The notes beneath the pieces are model-generated. The model saw only the letters and a list, made by a program, of their open reading frames with translations. It did no database searches and was not told the origin of the DNA. A stretch of DNA of 64,000 nucleotides from Apostichopus japonicus. Taxonomy: Eukaryota > Echinodermata > Holothuroidea > Aspidochirotida > Stichopodidae. This document shows positions 12,601 through 27,700 of the stretch, piece after piece. The stretch is taken from NCBI RefSeq assembly GCF_037975245.1, contig NC_092575.1, forward strand, positions 25,882,841 to 25,946,840, given 5' to 3'. Each line of letters starts with the position of its first letter. The first letter of the stretch is position 1. Made by a program: the position numbers and the translations under genes.

Positions 12601-15600
12601 AATTTCCTCCAAGGTGGTAATAAAACCAGTGTAAGAATTTTGACCAAAGGTGACCATATTTGAATTTCTGGCATATTTGGGGCAAATACAGCATACCTTT
12701 ATGCTAGTTTTGCATGTAATATTGTACACACAATGCAAAATGTAACTGTTAAATTGTCACAAGGTAATTTCTAATTAAAAAGTATGAACTCTTATTTACT
12801 GTGTTTTAAGGATTGCTAAAACAAGAATATAGATGAATGAGCTCTTGCATTATCTGATCATACCATACAGAAAGTGTTATACAGCCTACCCCTGTCTCAA
12901 AGTGAAACAAGTTCTGAAACTTTTGTCTGGCTAACAATATTTCCACCATTCTGTCAAGGTGTTGGTCTAGTGAAGAAAAGAAAGTGCTCTCCAGAGCAAG
13001 GTTGCTTAACCTCGAAAACTCAGCCTTCCACTGAAAGAATAAAAATGAGAAATGTAGAAAACAATATTTAGTTAAGTTTGCCCCATGAAAAGAAGATGGC
13101 CCCCTTTTGCCATGTAGCAATATGAAGCCATTACCAAGGTGAGAGTATAAAAGCAACTTGTAAGTGAATTTGTCGATGGTAGTCAACTGCCAATTGGAAT
13201 CCTGGGTAAGACCATATATAATATTCAGTTATAAACTAATTTTACAGGTATTTAGTGCAGATATTAGTGACAACAAAATATTAGTAATGGTGACTGACAT
13301 CCATGGGTTAAAAAATACATCTACCGGCTAATTACTGATCAGATCACCCTGCTGCACCATATTAGAGCACATACTTTGCATCTCTTTTTTCTGTATTTTA
13401 CCAAAACTTTATATATAAGAAATTAAACATCTCATTAAACATCTAATCACCCACTGTGATTACATTTACTACTCATTATACACTGCAGCTACTATATCAT
13501 TAAAAATACAAAACAAAATGTCCAATTTTAGTGAAGGAGACAGCACCCCCAATAAGTTAATGAACAATTAAAGGAACTTACTTCACTGGGAAGAAATAAG
13601 GCGGGCATCTTTCTACCATTTCGTTGGCCGTTGGCACATTTAAGACCAGGTCCTCTCTACAGTATGCATAGGTCCTAATCATCATTTTTTAAATCTTTTT
13701 CATGTCCCTGTTTCTCTTTTGAACTTCTGTGCAAAAGTTTTCTCAATAAGACTCCATACTTGTTGCATCTTCTCCAATTGGAATGTCTGGTAATTTATTT
13801 CTGCTCTCTTTGGTTTTTTGTTTTGATGAAGACGTTCCAGGGTAGGAGCGCTTCCTTGAGTTAGCGTTTAGTTCCATGCAGTCCAACTTTCTCATTTTTG
13901 CTCTAAGATTACCCATCTTAAATTTGATGCTCTTAAGCATTTCATCATAGCCAGAGGAACTTCCCATTTCAGCCAAACAAGGATAAGTCCTCATGATTGC
14001 TTTTGCTACTTCAGTGTATTCCATGTGTGCTGGATAAGCTTTGTACTCCCAAATGCGGTTAGCAATCGCATCAAGGAACTGACTTTTGTGATCTTTGCTT
14101 AAGTCAAGGTGCTTCTTTCCTTCTGACAGATACTTTCTATTACCATCTTCAAAAACCAGTTCCAGCTCTGGACCTACTTTAGGTACCTGAAAGACCTCTG
14201 GCCAACACCCTTGTCTCAGTTTGGCTTCTACCGACTGTATGTCATCATTTGAACTAACACTCATAGTGTCATGTGAGCTTCCGAACGAACCGACAGATGA
14301 GAGTGAGGGTGTGCTACTCTGATAGCACTGATCTTCAGCAATTTCAGTGTATATCACTTGGACAGATGCACATGTCTCTGGTAAATCATTTGCATTAGTC
14401 AGATTCACCATCTCACCGCCAAAGTCTGGATCAGCATATTGCAAAGTGAAACTGCCTTCAAGGCTTAACTTATCTTTCAAAGTTTCCATAAGGTTTTCAA
14501 CAGACTCTGGACGTTGCTCAAGGGACACCTTCTGAATGTCCTTTGGTGACAACACTACCCTCAATTTGTACATTGTATCAATTTCTGAGCAATCCTATGC
14601 ATGAAAAGAGAACAATGTAAGTGAGTTAGCAGCTGGCTATATCGTTTCATACACTACCCTTAGAATTACAGTACTGTACTAGGTGTACCACATAGTAATA
14701 TTTTAGCAGTCAGTGCAACAACCCATTCAGCTGCAGTATACCAAATGTACTGCATAAATATGCAGTATGGCAGCTGATCTACTGCACATCTACTCTTGGC
14801 TACTTGCATGGGTAAAATTTTTGCATGTAACAGTCATCCAAGTACTGCTTCTTCAACGTTTAGTAAGGCTCATGCTACAGACAACTCAACTTAGGGTAAC
14901 TCCTATTGCTCCTCATGTATATCTGCAAAGTGTTTCAACACAACCACTTTAGCTTCTCTGGTAGTGTAGGAAGTTAGAGGGTAGTAATCTTCAAGATAAC
15001 TTGGACAAACTACTTGATAGTTTTCAGTCTCTGTCAATTTGTATGCTCCAATGTGGCTTTGAAAAATAGATTTATGTAATTTTACTACAAGCACAAGCCA
15101 TCCATTGGTTTTATCAACAATAATAGTTTGTATATTTGCTGACCAGTACAGAATGACCACTATCACTGCCAATCACAACAAACATATATCTCTAAATTAT
15201 ACCTCATTCAAATTTGCTAATCAGTATCATGTATTAACCACATGAGCTCATGCTGATGAACCGAATGTTTACTCCAGTCCTTTGTCTCACACTGGGCAAC
15301 TGTTAATGGTTAGGCCTATCTGTAAAGCTCTATAGCCTAACCTAATGCACAGCATACGTTCAACGTGAAATGGAGCTTAAAAATTTTGTAGGCTAGGCTG
15401 TTGAAATAGTAACTTTTCTAATCCAATTCAATCACGCATATAATTTCATGCTGCAAGTTTTAAACTCTAACTTGGGCTAATTTTAACAACATATTTCAGA
15501 TTCAGTCGAATCTTTGCGAATTTCATTACTGTATTGAGCATTAATCATTCTAAATACGAACCGTAAATCTTCCAAGACTTGGAAAAGCTGGCCCTGACGT

Positions 15601-18600
15601 ATGTTATCTACTTAGTCGATATACGCGCGCGAGCGAACACTTACCGGTAATTTAGTTGCAAATACGCATAGTCTTCTCTTTCCAGTCGTTTTCATGTAGA
15701 AATGTTTCGATACTCGACCAACACAAGTTGAAACAACGATATCTTCATACGTTGATCTACGTTTCCGCATAAAACTTACGTAAATCATGTTGTAACGCTT
15801 ATTTTAACATTATTGAGTCATCCTGACTGTCATTACCCTTGTTCAGAAAGCTCATCTACCGGTTGGGTTTTACAGTGTATAACTATCAGCTATTTTCACT
15901 ACTTGTCACTTGATATTTAAAACCATTTCTAGTTTAGACATCTGGTGGTGATTAGAATATGGTAATGGAACATCTTCAGGTACATGAGCTTGCTAAGGTA
16001 ATTAATTACTCACATTCAGGTAGGACGAGCTGGAATGGAGATGTGATTTGGTCAGTGTGTCGTAACTTTTCAATCTGTGAAAAGGAAACAGAGTGGATAG
16101 CTCTATGATTCTCTTAATAATACTAGTTGGTGCATATTACACATCTATCAATAAAGGATGCACCTTGAAGAGAGTTTCACTAACCTTTTTAAGATATGCT
16201 AATTAGGACTTACGGTTTATGTAGTTTATTTTCTATACATTTGTAATATGAAGACGGCTTGTCGTAATATTTCTTCTGGCATTTTAAAATGATAGATCAA
16301 TACATTTATAATGAAAATCAGTTCATGAAATAGTCATACAAGCCTCCCTTGTCTTGAAATCCATGAAATTCCATGAAATGGTCACGCTTGACCACAGATG
16401 ACAACCTGTTGCATCTCATGTTGCATCTCATGTGTATAAAATATGTGTAAGTCATAGCCCTCTTCTGTGTGTCTTAGTAATTTGAAGTAAATATTCTCGA
16501 CAAAGAGTCTATGTCACAGAGTGGTTATTGCTCCTTCTCAGGAAGTTGTAGTTACTTAAATACTGTAGTTTTGTTAGAGTGAAAAACAACATAGCATTCC
16601 AGACTTCAGAGAGTGCACTTGATATGTATTATCCAGGATCTGCACTCCAGCAACATAATTATCATCTCAGATGAAATCAAGTTTATATTCTACAATCTTT
16701 ATCTGAAATTTCTCTTTATTTGCTGTTCTACCTATTTAATACTTGAACCCTGAAATAATTGAGGCTTGGCACCAAACCCAGTATAAAGAAAGGTATGAGG
16801 TTTCAGTTATTATGTTGACAAAACATTAACCATCTAATTCACTTGTAAGGATTATACAGTATATGATTATTATTCCTAATGCGAATCCCTTGAAGAATTC
16901 TACATACATGTAAATATTATAGATTGAGAGCTCTACATGATATTGTGAAATATTTTGACAATCTGCAGGTCATCTGGTATAATTCACAAAACAAATTGCC
17001 AATCTGAGCAACTTTTGCCAGCATTTGAGATAACGTGTTGACCCCTTGAAGCTCAGAGGGTGAAAATGGAAAAGGAAACTTGCGTGTACTTAAAGCAACA
17101 AACATATTAACTGTTTATACTGTCAATATCAGTGCTTCAAGAGCATGATATTTGTGCACAGTTTAAAGAGAATTTAGCATTAGGAAATTGTTCCAACTGG
17201 CTGTTAAGCCCCACCAATTCATGAATATTAATGAGGTCAAAAATGTTGCTGCAAAGTGCATACTTATGTAGTTACATCACCATATGAAGTATGATCTAAA
17301 TTGGACATACTGTTGCAGAGATATTGACATTTTATGAAGTTTTACTAAGTCTGGCCACTCATTAAAATTCATGAGATGGAATCCACAAATAAATTGAAAC
17401 AAATTAAATAGGGCACATCTTCGCATCTACCTACCCAGTTTGACATTGATTCATTTTTTAGTCTTGAGATGTCGTGTTTACAAGCAGTGGCGTAGCCAGG
17501 ATTTTCGAGCAGGGGGGCACTGGGGGGTCACAACCTTTCCCTGGGGGGTCACAAATTGCCCTAGCAAAAAGTTCCGCGAGGAGTGGTCATCCCTCTTCGG
17601 CAGTGAGAAAATGCTTTTCTCAGAAAACATTTCTCACAGTTCATATTTCGAGAACATAAGATCACAATAAATAATCAGTTTCAATGTAAATCAAACGGCT
17701 CATTTCCTACAATCGGGGACCTGTAGGGGCCATAGAGTTTGTGTACTCTATGTGCCATGACCGCAATGACATCACCCCCCCCCCTTCCCACTTCTTCGAG
17801 AATGGAACCTGCTGACGTTTATGTGCAAAATTCGTCGTTAGCACTTCAATTCCCTCTGGATAGACAATACCTTTTAAAAACTTACCAATGGTCTTAACCT
17901 TTTGTTCATTCACTTTCACATAATAGTAGTAATTTCCTAATCTGACAGGATGAATATTTGGTACATATCTCCGAAAGTCTGAACATCCTCTTTATTTCTT
18001 TGTTTGGATTCTCCTCTTTTACATGTGTTAACAAACTACGCATGAAGCGAACCTTTGTTGTTCTGTTCATGAATATTTGGGGAAATGCTGCTTACCTAAA
18101 GTACCAACTCTTCAACGAGACGGACTTCAACGACAATCGGACACTGGCTGTACGCGGCCGCTTGGCACTTTGGCAACTCAGTCATGAGGAAGTTTTCACA
18201 CACAAAAAATCAAAACTGATAGCGCTATGCTAGAGAAGCATAGACACAAGGCTTTTTCTCTCCCTCCGGGAAGGTATATAGATTAAAATTTGCGAGGGTA
18301 AAGGGCTGCAGCGCTGGACTTGCCTGGAAAGGGCTATGTTTGGTGATCAAAATGTCAAAAATTGGACCAATTTCACTCGGGGGGGGGCACCTGAGGGGTC
18401 ACGGATTTGTCGTGGGGGCACGTGCCCCCCGTAGCTACGCCACTGTTTACAAGCTTTTCACTGTGATAACACTCTAGCCTTATCCATTACTGAATAATGA
18501 TGGGAATGAATTTCTTGATTATATGACCATGTACCTATCATCAACTGACATCACCATACCAAGTATGAACTCAATTGGATATTTGAAGATATATTGCCGT

Positions 18601-21600
18601 TATAAGAATTGCACTAAGCCCTGCCCACTCATCAATATGCATAATATGGGACCCACAAACAATGAGGCACATATGCACATCATGTAGCATCTTGTGCTTC
18701 TTGATAAATCGTGTTTACAAACTGGCCGTCACATAAACTCACATGCAATCACGATTTCAAAAGTTACTGAACCTTTGGCATCAAAACCAAAACTTGCACT
18801 TTAAGAGAATGCACCCAGAAAACGAAAACGTTGAGTGGTTCTGATGCCTTAACATGGTATTAAGCCATATATGTTCCTATTTATGAAGTTGTGCAAGTAA
18901 AATGATGAGGATGATGTGCTGACTAATGCAGGAATCAGTTATCATGTTGACAAAGCCTATTTAATGACATAGTATAACAAGAGCCCAATTGGCACACTGT
19001 TTTGTTGAAATTTTATAATTTTGTTCACCCCCAAAACATTGGGCTCAATGAAATGTTGCGCCTACATACATGGTCCTAAAAATATGCGACCCAAACTACT
19101 GAATCAAAAATACATTTTCCCAAATTAAATAAGCTCCAAAAATGTGGGCCCAAATAGTCCCAAGAATATTGGGACCCCAAACATTCAGGCCCAAAGAATG
19201 TGTCCCAAAATGCATTTGAGCTGGACAAAACAATTGAGCCTATCCGGCCAAAAAATGAATCAAAACCAATAGGCCATATCTACTGAACATATGGCATCTA
19301 TCGATCAAGAATGACACTGATTCAACTAGTGTTTGTTGAGATGCCGTTTTCGACGGTCTCCCAGCAAGTCCCACCACTCATGAATATTAACTAGATCGAA
19401 CTTGTTGTTACATTTACGTACTATGTAGTTACATCAACATACCAAGAATAAACTAAAGCTGACATACTGTTGAAGACATATTGACATGATATGAATTAAA
19501 CCCTACCTACTCATGAATAGTAATGAGGTAAAAGTTGTTGTTGTACAGAACATGTACATAATATGTACTTACACACCATACCAAATATGAATTAAATCGA
19601 ACATACAGTAGAAGAAAGGGGGCCTTAGGCTCATCGTTACGCCGCTGCAAAGGGTTATTGGTAGACTGAGACTTCTTAAGCTAAAAACTAATCGTTATCG
19701 GAATTCTTTGATGATGACGGCGCTGTTCACTTTTATGCCGTCAAAATACGTATACAAATTCAAAGCATTTAGTGCTTCAGAACAAGCAAAAATGTTTGAA
19801 AGAGAACGACGTCGTTCTCTTTCGTACCAGCTCATCTTGTCGGATAAGGTTATTTGTGAACAAAATGATAGCAGAAATGATGGAAATCTCAATATAATCG
19901 GTAAGGTAAAGAAACTACGAAAGTATTTCAACCTACGAAAAAATAGATGTGGTCAAGTTACAGATACGGATCTAACCTAACCATAGGTATATAACTATGG
20001 TGCCTTCGTTAGTATAACCGGTTTACCGCTTTTTGCCTGGATCAAAACTACAGGCATGTGATGTCATTGTATGGATAAAAATAAGGGAAGCAAATATCTT
20101 CGATCATACCTTTAGGCCCACGTGCTTTCAATTTGTATACGTATTTTGACGTCATAAATTTGAACAGCGCTGTCAGCATCAAATGAGACAACAACATCAA
20201 AGGAGACAACAGCATCAAAGGAGAGAGCAACATCGAAGGAGACAACAACATTATAACAGACAGCAAAGAAGTAGACAGCATAATAATTACCCTTTCCGCG
20301 TTCCATACAAATTCGCTTCACTGATTTGCTTTGCTCTGTTGATTCGCTTCGCTCTGCCGATTCAATTTGCTTTGTTGAGTTGATTCGCTATACGGTGATT
20401 CGTTTCGTCTGCTGATTCGCTCCTTGTTCACAGTTCAGATCGCAGTACGAGTACAAATACTCACACACGCAGGAAGCAGGTCACTTCATTAGGACTGATC
20501 AGTGTTTTAGGGGTTAGGTTTGATAGGTTTTCATGGAGACCGATTCCCCTTTGTTTGTATAACATTAAATTAACACTATGTAGAACTAAATACCTAACTG
20601 CTGTGAACAATAGCCTTGATTAATGCCTGGAGGACTTGATAAACGCTTGACCGAAGTCATCAAGCATAACAATAGCTGTGGATTAATATACCAAATTGAA
20701 CTAGTGAAATAGAAAAGGTGATATTATTCCACACCGATTCCCCTTTGTTTGTGTGATATAATGACTTCCATTGTATGCGTTACCGCCTAAAGTAGTGTAG
20801 TCCTCGCATTATACCCGAAATAACTGCTTAGACTCCGATCGATATCGACCGGACCTCACTTTATTTACCTACCACGAAGTAACATAACCCAAAATAAATC
20901 AAATTGAACTAGTGAAAAAGAAAAAGTAATATTATTCTGACTGAATATTAGTAAAAAAAAAGTTGGGCGAAATGACCAGGCTGGTTGGGCGAAATGGCCA
21001 GGCTGGTTGGGCGAAATGACCAGGCTGGTTGGGCGAAATGGCAGTTGGGCGAAATGGTTGTTGGGCGAAGTGACCAGTAGGTTTTTATGGAGACCGATCC
21101 CCCCCCCCCCACACGCACACGCACGCCATCACCATCGCATATATTCTTTCGGCCTTCGGCAAGAAATACAAAATCAGCAGGCTTCATTTACTTGGAGTTT
21201 TTATTTCCAGGTGATCTCTAGCAAAAAACCTCTAGTAAAAAAGATACATTCCAAATGATACATGTTCTTTAGTCTCACAGATATTACTAGTGACTCAATT
21301 ACGCAACTGCACAATGTTTTCATGAAGTGCAGAAAACAATTGCTACATATATTATAGCAGCTGTTTACATTTTAAACCAAAATTACATAAGCACATTATA
21401 AAGTAATATTTCATATGTTTCTCATCAATTACAGGTTTAACAGTTAATAGGTTACTAACATAAACTTAAATAAAACGAGAAGGAAGTGGCCTAGAAAACC
21501 TTGCAAGTCTAAACGAGTAGTGCCACACCCCATGCAAAGGAAAATATACCACATGACAAAACAAAAACCAACTGCTCCCCCTACACTCCCGAGAAAAATG

Positions 21601-24600
21601 AAATGTCAACTGAACTAAGGCACATATCTAAGATCGGAGAACAATGAAAGGAACATTCTTGATAGTTACTTGAATATAATGAGCTATGTTTCTTTTTAAA
21701 TGATTGTGTTAAACAAAATTTCTCAGAGTATTCGGCAAAAAATTGTAACAGGTAATAGCACGATAACGTAAACTATGTTTCTTAATGTTAGTCTTAGGAC
21801 GTGGCATGCGCATATGTTGTCAGCCTGTCTTGCGTATTGTGTAAGTGTAATTCTTTGTTGTTAGTAAAAAGAAATCTTTTAAGACGGGAGGATTAATGTT
21901 ATTTATAGATCGATAAGCAAAAGTGCCTAAGTATGAGCATTCATTAAATCAGGAAGTTTGGGAATATTGACTGCAGCGAATAGCTTGCTAGTGGGATCAT
22001 TGTAGTTAGCAGACGATATATGGCGAATTGCTCTTTCTGGAGAGTGAAAACTTTTTTATTATTGTAATACGCTGTGCCAGATTAAACTGTCATGCAATAA
22101 GTCAAGTGGGGATATATAAGAGTTAAGTTCAATGAACGAAGAATATTCTTAGGTAGTGAATGCTTTCAGGTTAGAACGAATTCCAACATCCCTAGCAACA
22201 TTCGTTAAAAGAGATTTAACATGATTATTCCAGGTCAGACCAGAAGCAATAATATAAACTTGTATAAGTTACCCTATTTAAACACTTTCCATCCATTTTA
22301 ATCTCAAATGACAATTTCTCTGAATATTATATGAAAAACTATTTAATTTGTCATGCTCACATTAAGAGATAGTTTATCAGCAGAAAACCATGAGTAAAAT
22401 TGAGAATGTTTACAGCAAATTGTATCATTCATTGTAGTAGGATTGGGGCCAGTAAAGAAAATAATAGTATCGTCCGCAAACAAAATGGTGGAGCAATTCT
22501 CTGAAACAAGGTAAATGTCATTAACATAAAAAATACAGAGCAGAGGTCCTAAAATAGAGAACCTTGTGGGACACCACATACAATATCTCATGGATTTGAA
22601 TTGACATTATTGAATGGTGTAAATTGCATTCTATATTAGAAATAACTCACAATCCAACTAAGTGCGATACCTCTGATACCATATTAATGACTTAGTTTCA
22701 TAAATAAAATCTCGTGATCAATGGTGTCAAACGCTTTAGAAAACGCCCACTCAGATCAGTTTCTTGTGCAATGCGCCACACAACCTATCCAAAGCATTTG
22801 TTAAGTCAAGTTCAGTTTATTTATTTTACAAAATTTCTATAGCGCCTTATGCAATCAGAAATTGCTCTAAGGCGCTTTACAGTAAAATACATACAAACAT
22901 GATATACAAATATATAAATCGATAATTTAAGGTATAAAAAGGGTAGAAAATTTGTTATATACAATCTGACAATAAATTGTATAAAAACTGCAAATGGAAA
23001 ATCGAAAATTATACAAACAAAATCTTAAAATTTAAAATATATACAAATGTGAAAAATTGAAAAACAGTTGAGTGTCCTGGACGGAAGCCGTATTGAACTT
23101 TCAACAAAATATTGTGTTTAATGAAATTATGAATACGTTTATAAATTAATCTCTCAAATATCTTGGACTATTCTGAATATCTGACAAATCTATACCAGAT
23201 GCTGATGAACAGTATTACTGACATCTGTTCTCCATGACGGTTTTTTTGTGTTTTGTATCTCTGATACGGTCATACTACCTGAAACATTATGAAATGATAA
23301 ATGATATTCTGTTAACATAAGAACCAGAAAGCAGCACGAGTAGTGTTGTCTACAATGGTAGTTGATCATAAATGTAATTCTATATTTCTAAATTGATGTA
23401 TGTTATTAATATTAGTTTTAAAGCTGAAATTGACAAATAACCAAATAGGAGAAACAACATTTTCTGCAACTGTAAACTGATTTCATTGCTTTAAGACAAT
23501 TATGAGTTTTGCTTATTTCTTGACATAATTCATTTAAATATATTTTTTGTTCATATTAATTGTAGTCAGAACCTCTGAACTCACATATAACTTCAGATAT
23601 CAGTTATTACAGTTGCAATATCCAAAATATACTGACATCTACATAACATATTTTCCAATCAACAAGAAACTGTCAATGTGTTGTCAACAACACCACAAGT
23701 TGCCTTACTGACATACACTGTCACATTCGTTCCTCAACGAAAGGAGGAAACAGAACAGTTTGGCTGGAGATTTGCATTTCTACCTCTGTTTGTTGGCACG
23801 GCACTTGCCTGGATCTAACTATTATAAGTTTTCATCTTGGATAGTGGCTAAAAAGGTAGAAAAGAATAGTTGATGGTCAAAAATGTTTTATATGCAAATG
23901 GCCAAAAAACTTTTTAATGCAGACATTTTTTTGGACAAAATAAACATGATCAAGAAATCTTTCTGGCAAAAATTATACCCTACACAGAAATGACAAATAA
24001 AATATCCTTACAACAGATAGTGTTATTTTTTGTTGAAGTTGTTACTTGGTGTCTTACATGAACATATAGTGAATCTTTGTAACTTTACAACGATGAGATA
24101 TTATGAACAATTTACCTGGAATAATGAAATTTGATTCCACCAGTCCACTTCATTAATGGGAAAGTTTAGAAAATTAGATTTTAATAAAATTTAGTGAAAT
24201 TTTATATATGAAACAGTTATATAATTAATTACTAAGTTCCTTCCAGCTATTTTTATTATAACATTAAATATTTACCTTGATAATACAGCCATTCTTGCAG
24301 GTCTTTGCGGCAAGCTTTATTTAAAGCCTCTCCCAGTTCTCTGTATGTGGCTCCACTCCCTTTTCTCTCTTTCCAAGTCAACAACATCTGATAAACAGTT
24401 TCCTTGAGTTTCAGGTTATCATTCTTAAGGATAGAAAGCTCTGAGTCCACAAGTCCAAGATTTCTACCTACATCTTTCCATTTATTTGGAATTTTCCCTG
24501 AGAGATCCTGTAATATGATCAAAGTCTTTGTATATTGAGTTTTACCTGAGTTAAACATACACAAATTATATCAGTTCACTATCAGGTTCCCTGTTTAAAG

Positions 24601-24715
24601 TATTTAATCAATTTTTGATAAATTGATTACAGAGTGAAGTAATATTCACATCGATTGTCTTCCATTTATAGTTCTCTTACAAAGTATACCAGAACTGATA
24701 CCTACTGTATATTGG

Positions 24716-24746
<31 letters not shown>

Positions 24747-27700
24747 TGTGATACAGAGTGATAGTGGAATTAACATGCGGGTCATGAGTCACTAAATTCC
24801 AAGAGTACAGTCACTCAAAGGAGTTTACCCCACAAAGATAATATTGTAACTTGAGTCAGGAATATCACTGGTAATGACTCAACTGGAAAAGGGATCCATG
24901 ACCACACTACCGAAAATGAATCAGACAAAGTATGATTGTCACTAGCTAGATGTCTTTCAAATGTGATGAAAATAATAAATAGAGCTTCTCACAAGTACAA
25001 ATTTGAAACTCATTTGCACGCGTGCATACCCTGAACGAGCAAATCGAGAACATTATGAAACAAAGATTGGTGACAAGTTGTGAGTCACCACTCAACCTAA
25101 ATGTGTAGTTTGCTCATTTATACCCAACGCATGCTCTATTTGCACATATTAACATGTAGCCCTTGCATATAACTGGAAGGAACTTTACGTACAACGCTCA
25201 TGTGAGCTGTTTCAAAATGGTTGCAAGTTGCTCGTTCTGGGCACATTTTCTCATATTGCATGATTGCACTCATGGAGTGTGCATGTATACAAATGCGTGC
25301 AGTATGCAATTTGTTTAAAATATTTGCACACGGTGCACATCCCCATCTGGCACACATGCAAGTGGCAAACATCATTTCCACAACGAGCACAATAAGATGT
25401 GTGTCCCCTTACTTTGGGTGCTGGAGTATAGGTTTATGTATGTATCACCTGATTGATAGAACAACTGTGTGTCCTCAAGTCAAGAATATCAGAAACGAGT
25501 TTTAGACAACATGACCATTTCAAAAGTAATTTCCTTGTAAAAGTTATCGTCAGTTGTGTCATAGGTGGACGTGGAAAACTCCCTCAGCCAATTAAAAGAG
25601 CCAATGTCAAATCCTGTGACATTTAGTGACATACAGGAAAGCCAGTCGTCAAAGATATGGTGCTCAAAATTAAAATAATGTCATAATGTAAGAAAGTGTA
25701 AGATCTGTCACATTGTTGCTCCTAATTTCTTTTGGCAAGTAAGAATGAATATTGCCTGTCACCAGTCAGTCAGATATTATGAGTGATTAATGTTTTTTCA
25801 TTCTGAAATATAGAACTGGGACCTAACAGTACATTTCAGAAATGGTGACTACTATGGTAACCTTTCAAGCAGCCCCAAGTTGCAATGGACATTTCCCCAG
25901 CCAATGTAAAATATGAAATTTCTGAAGAATGCTGCAATCCCACCCTTCTGGAGGAAGGTATAAAATCTGTAATTATTTGTTTTGGCTACATGCAAGTAGG
26001 ACACATTATTGGGCAACATTCTCTCAACTACAATGTTTACCTACTCTGTAGTTGGCTGAGTTATATACAGTAACGTTTTTACTACTAACCACCTTAAACG
26101 AGTGTGAGACCTAACACAAGTTTCAGACTTTAACCTCTGTTGACCTCAAATTGCCTTTGAACTAAAAAATAAGTTTTCTTCTACTCAATAACATGCATCC
26201 ATGAGCTACTCATCCAACCTCCACTTTTTGAGTTGTTTACAAAGTGTTTAGACTTTGACTTTGGCAAGGAATCAAAATAAAATAACAGAAGGCAAATGGT
26301 ACATTCTGAGACATACTTTTAAGCCTATAATTTTAGTCCTCAAAAATATCTCAAAATGGAATGTTTTGGTAATAAAATTTATAATAAATTCAACATTTCT
26401 CCCCACTGATTGTGGTAGGGGCCTGAACATTTATGGGAGGGGCAGAGGCAAATGATTTTATAAGGGAAGGGAGGGGGTTCTGCCCTGGCATAGCACAAAA
26501 AAGCTACACAGCCTGTTGTATATCAAGACAATGTAGACATGTCCTAAGTTGCAGCAAATAGCTAAATTATTGATTCAGAGTATAATACAAAATCCTAAAG
26601 AAATCAAATCACAATCAAGAAATCAACTAACCATGTTAGTGAAATATATATGTAATTCTCGCTCTAGTACAAGATGGTATAAGTTAGATAGTAAGAGACC
26701 AAATGCATGTGCTGTGTACACTTGTCAGAGAACAACAACAAATATAAGTTCAAAGTGTATGCCCAACCAGAGACTTGCTTACTTGCATACAAGCCAAATA
26801 ACTAGCCCATCCTTTCTTCCATGTTGAATTGCTAAAGCACAAGAAAGTGTATTAATTTTGTTAAAAGTGCGAAAGAGTACAAACGAACTTGTGTTTTAGG
26901 TAAGGACAATGCGATAACCAGAACAGCAGATTAATTATTGACTTTAATGCAGTTCATGGGATTTTAGTTTGTATGCAGGTGCTCGATCGAGGGGGAAAGG
27001 AAGCTTGGGATCGGTAGGGGGGGGGGGGGGCATGTATGGTCGAGCAATTGCATAGTGCATTTCCAACTAATTTAGTCTCCGAGGGAACAAAGGACCCAAA
27101 TGAACATGTTAATGTCATGTTTATTGGGACTATTTGATCAACATGAACACTTCTTGAGGGAAAGAAATTTAATAGTACAGCTGAACCCCCAAAACTTATC
27201 AGTACAAATTGCATGCTGCTACTCAGTTGGCACACTCACAGAAAACTCTAAGTCATATTTACATGATTGCATTGAAGTTTGTAAACTCACTTCTACTTTG
27301 CATGCTCAGAGAAACTGATGCTGCACCCAAGAGGAGAATCTATACACAAGACAGTGGATGAAACTGTGGAAAGTTGTGCTCAGTACATACTTTATTGTAT
27401 GTAATCTCCAAAAGTTGACTTGTGAACCAACATTGTGCCGGTTGTATGCTTCTCTTTCACCATTTGCAAACATGTGTGTGAGCTGTAAACATTGCAAATT
27501 GTTGGCAAGAGGTGCACAGTCGGCATTTAATTGACGCACTCTTATTTGTTACAGCTCATTCACAAAGCATGGCACGGTTTCATATTAGGGCTTGGTCGTA
27601 TGCTCTGTCAAAACTCATTTTAAGTTACTGCATTCACTATTGAACAATTCAGTCTCGTAGATGAAACTAACTGCAGCAAGAACATACCTCATTAAAATCA

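Noticed and set aside
20048-20383. ORFs rich in Gln/Arg or in Leu-Ser-Pro repeats
   Set aside because: Both strands are open only because of the minisatellite; residues simply repeat the unit.
25136-25505. Overlapping ORFs on both strands with Cys/His residues
   Set aside because: Cys and His come from repeated GCAC/TGCA-type words; spacing fits no zinc-binding family and both strands are open.
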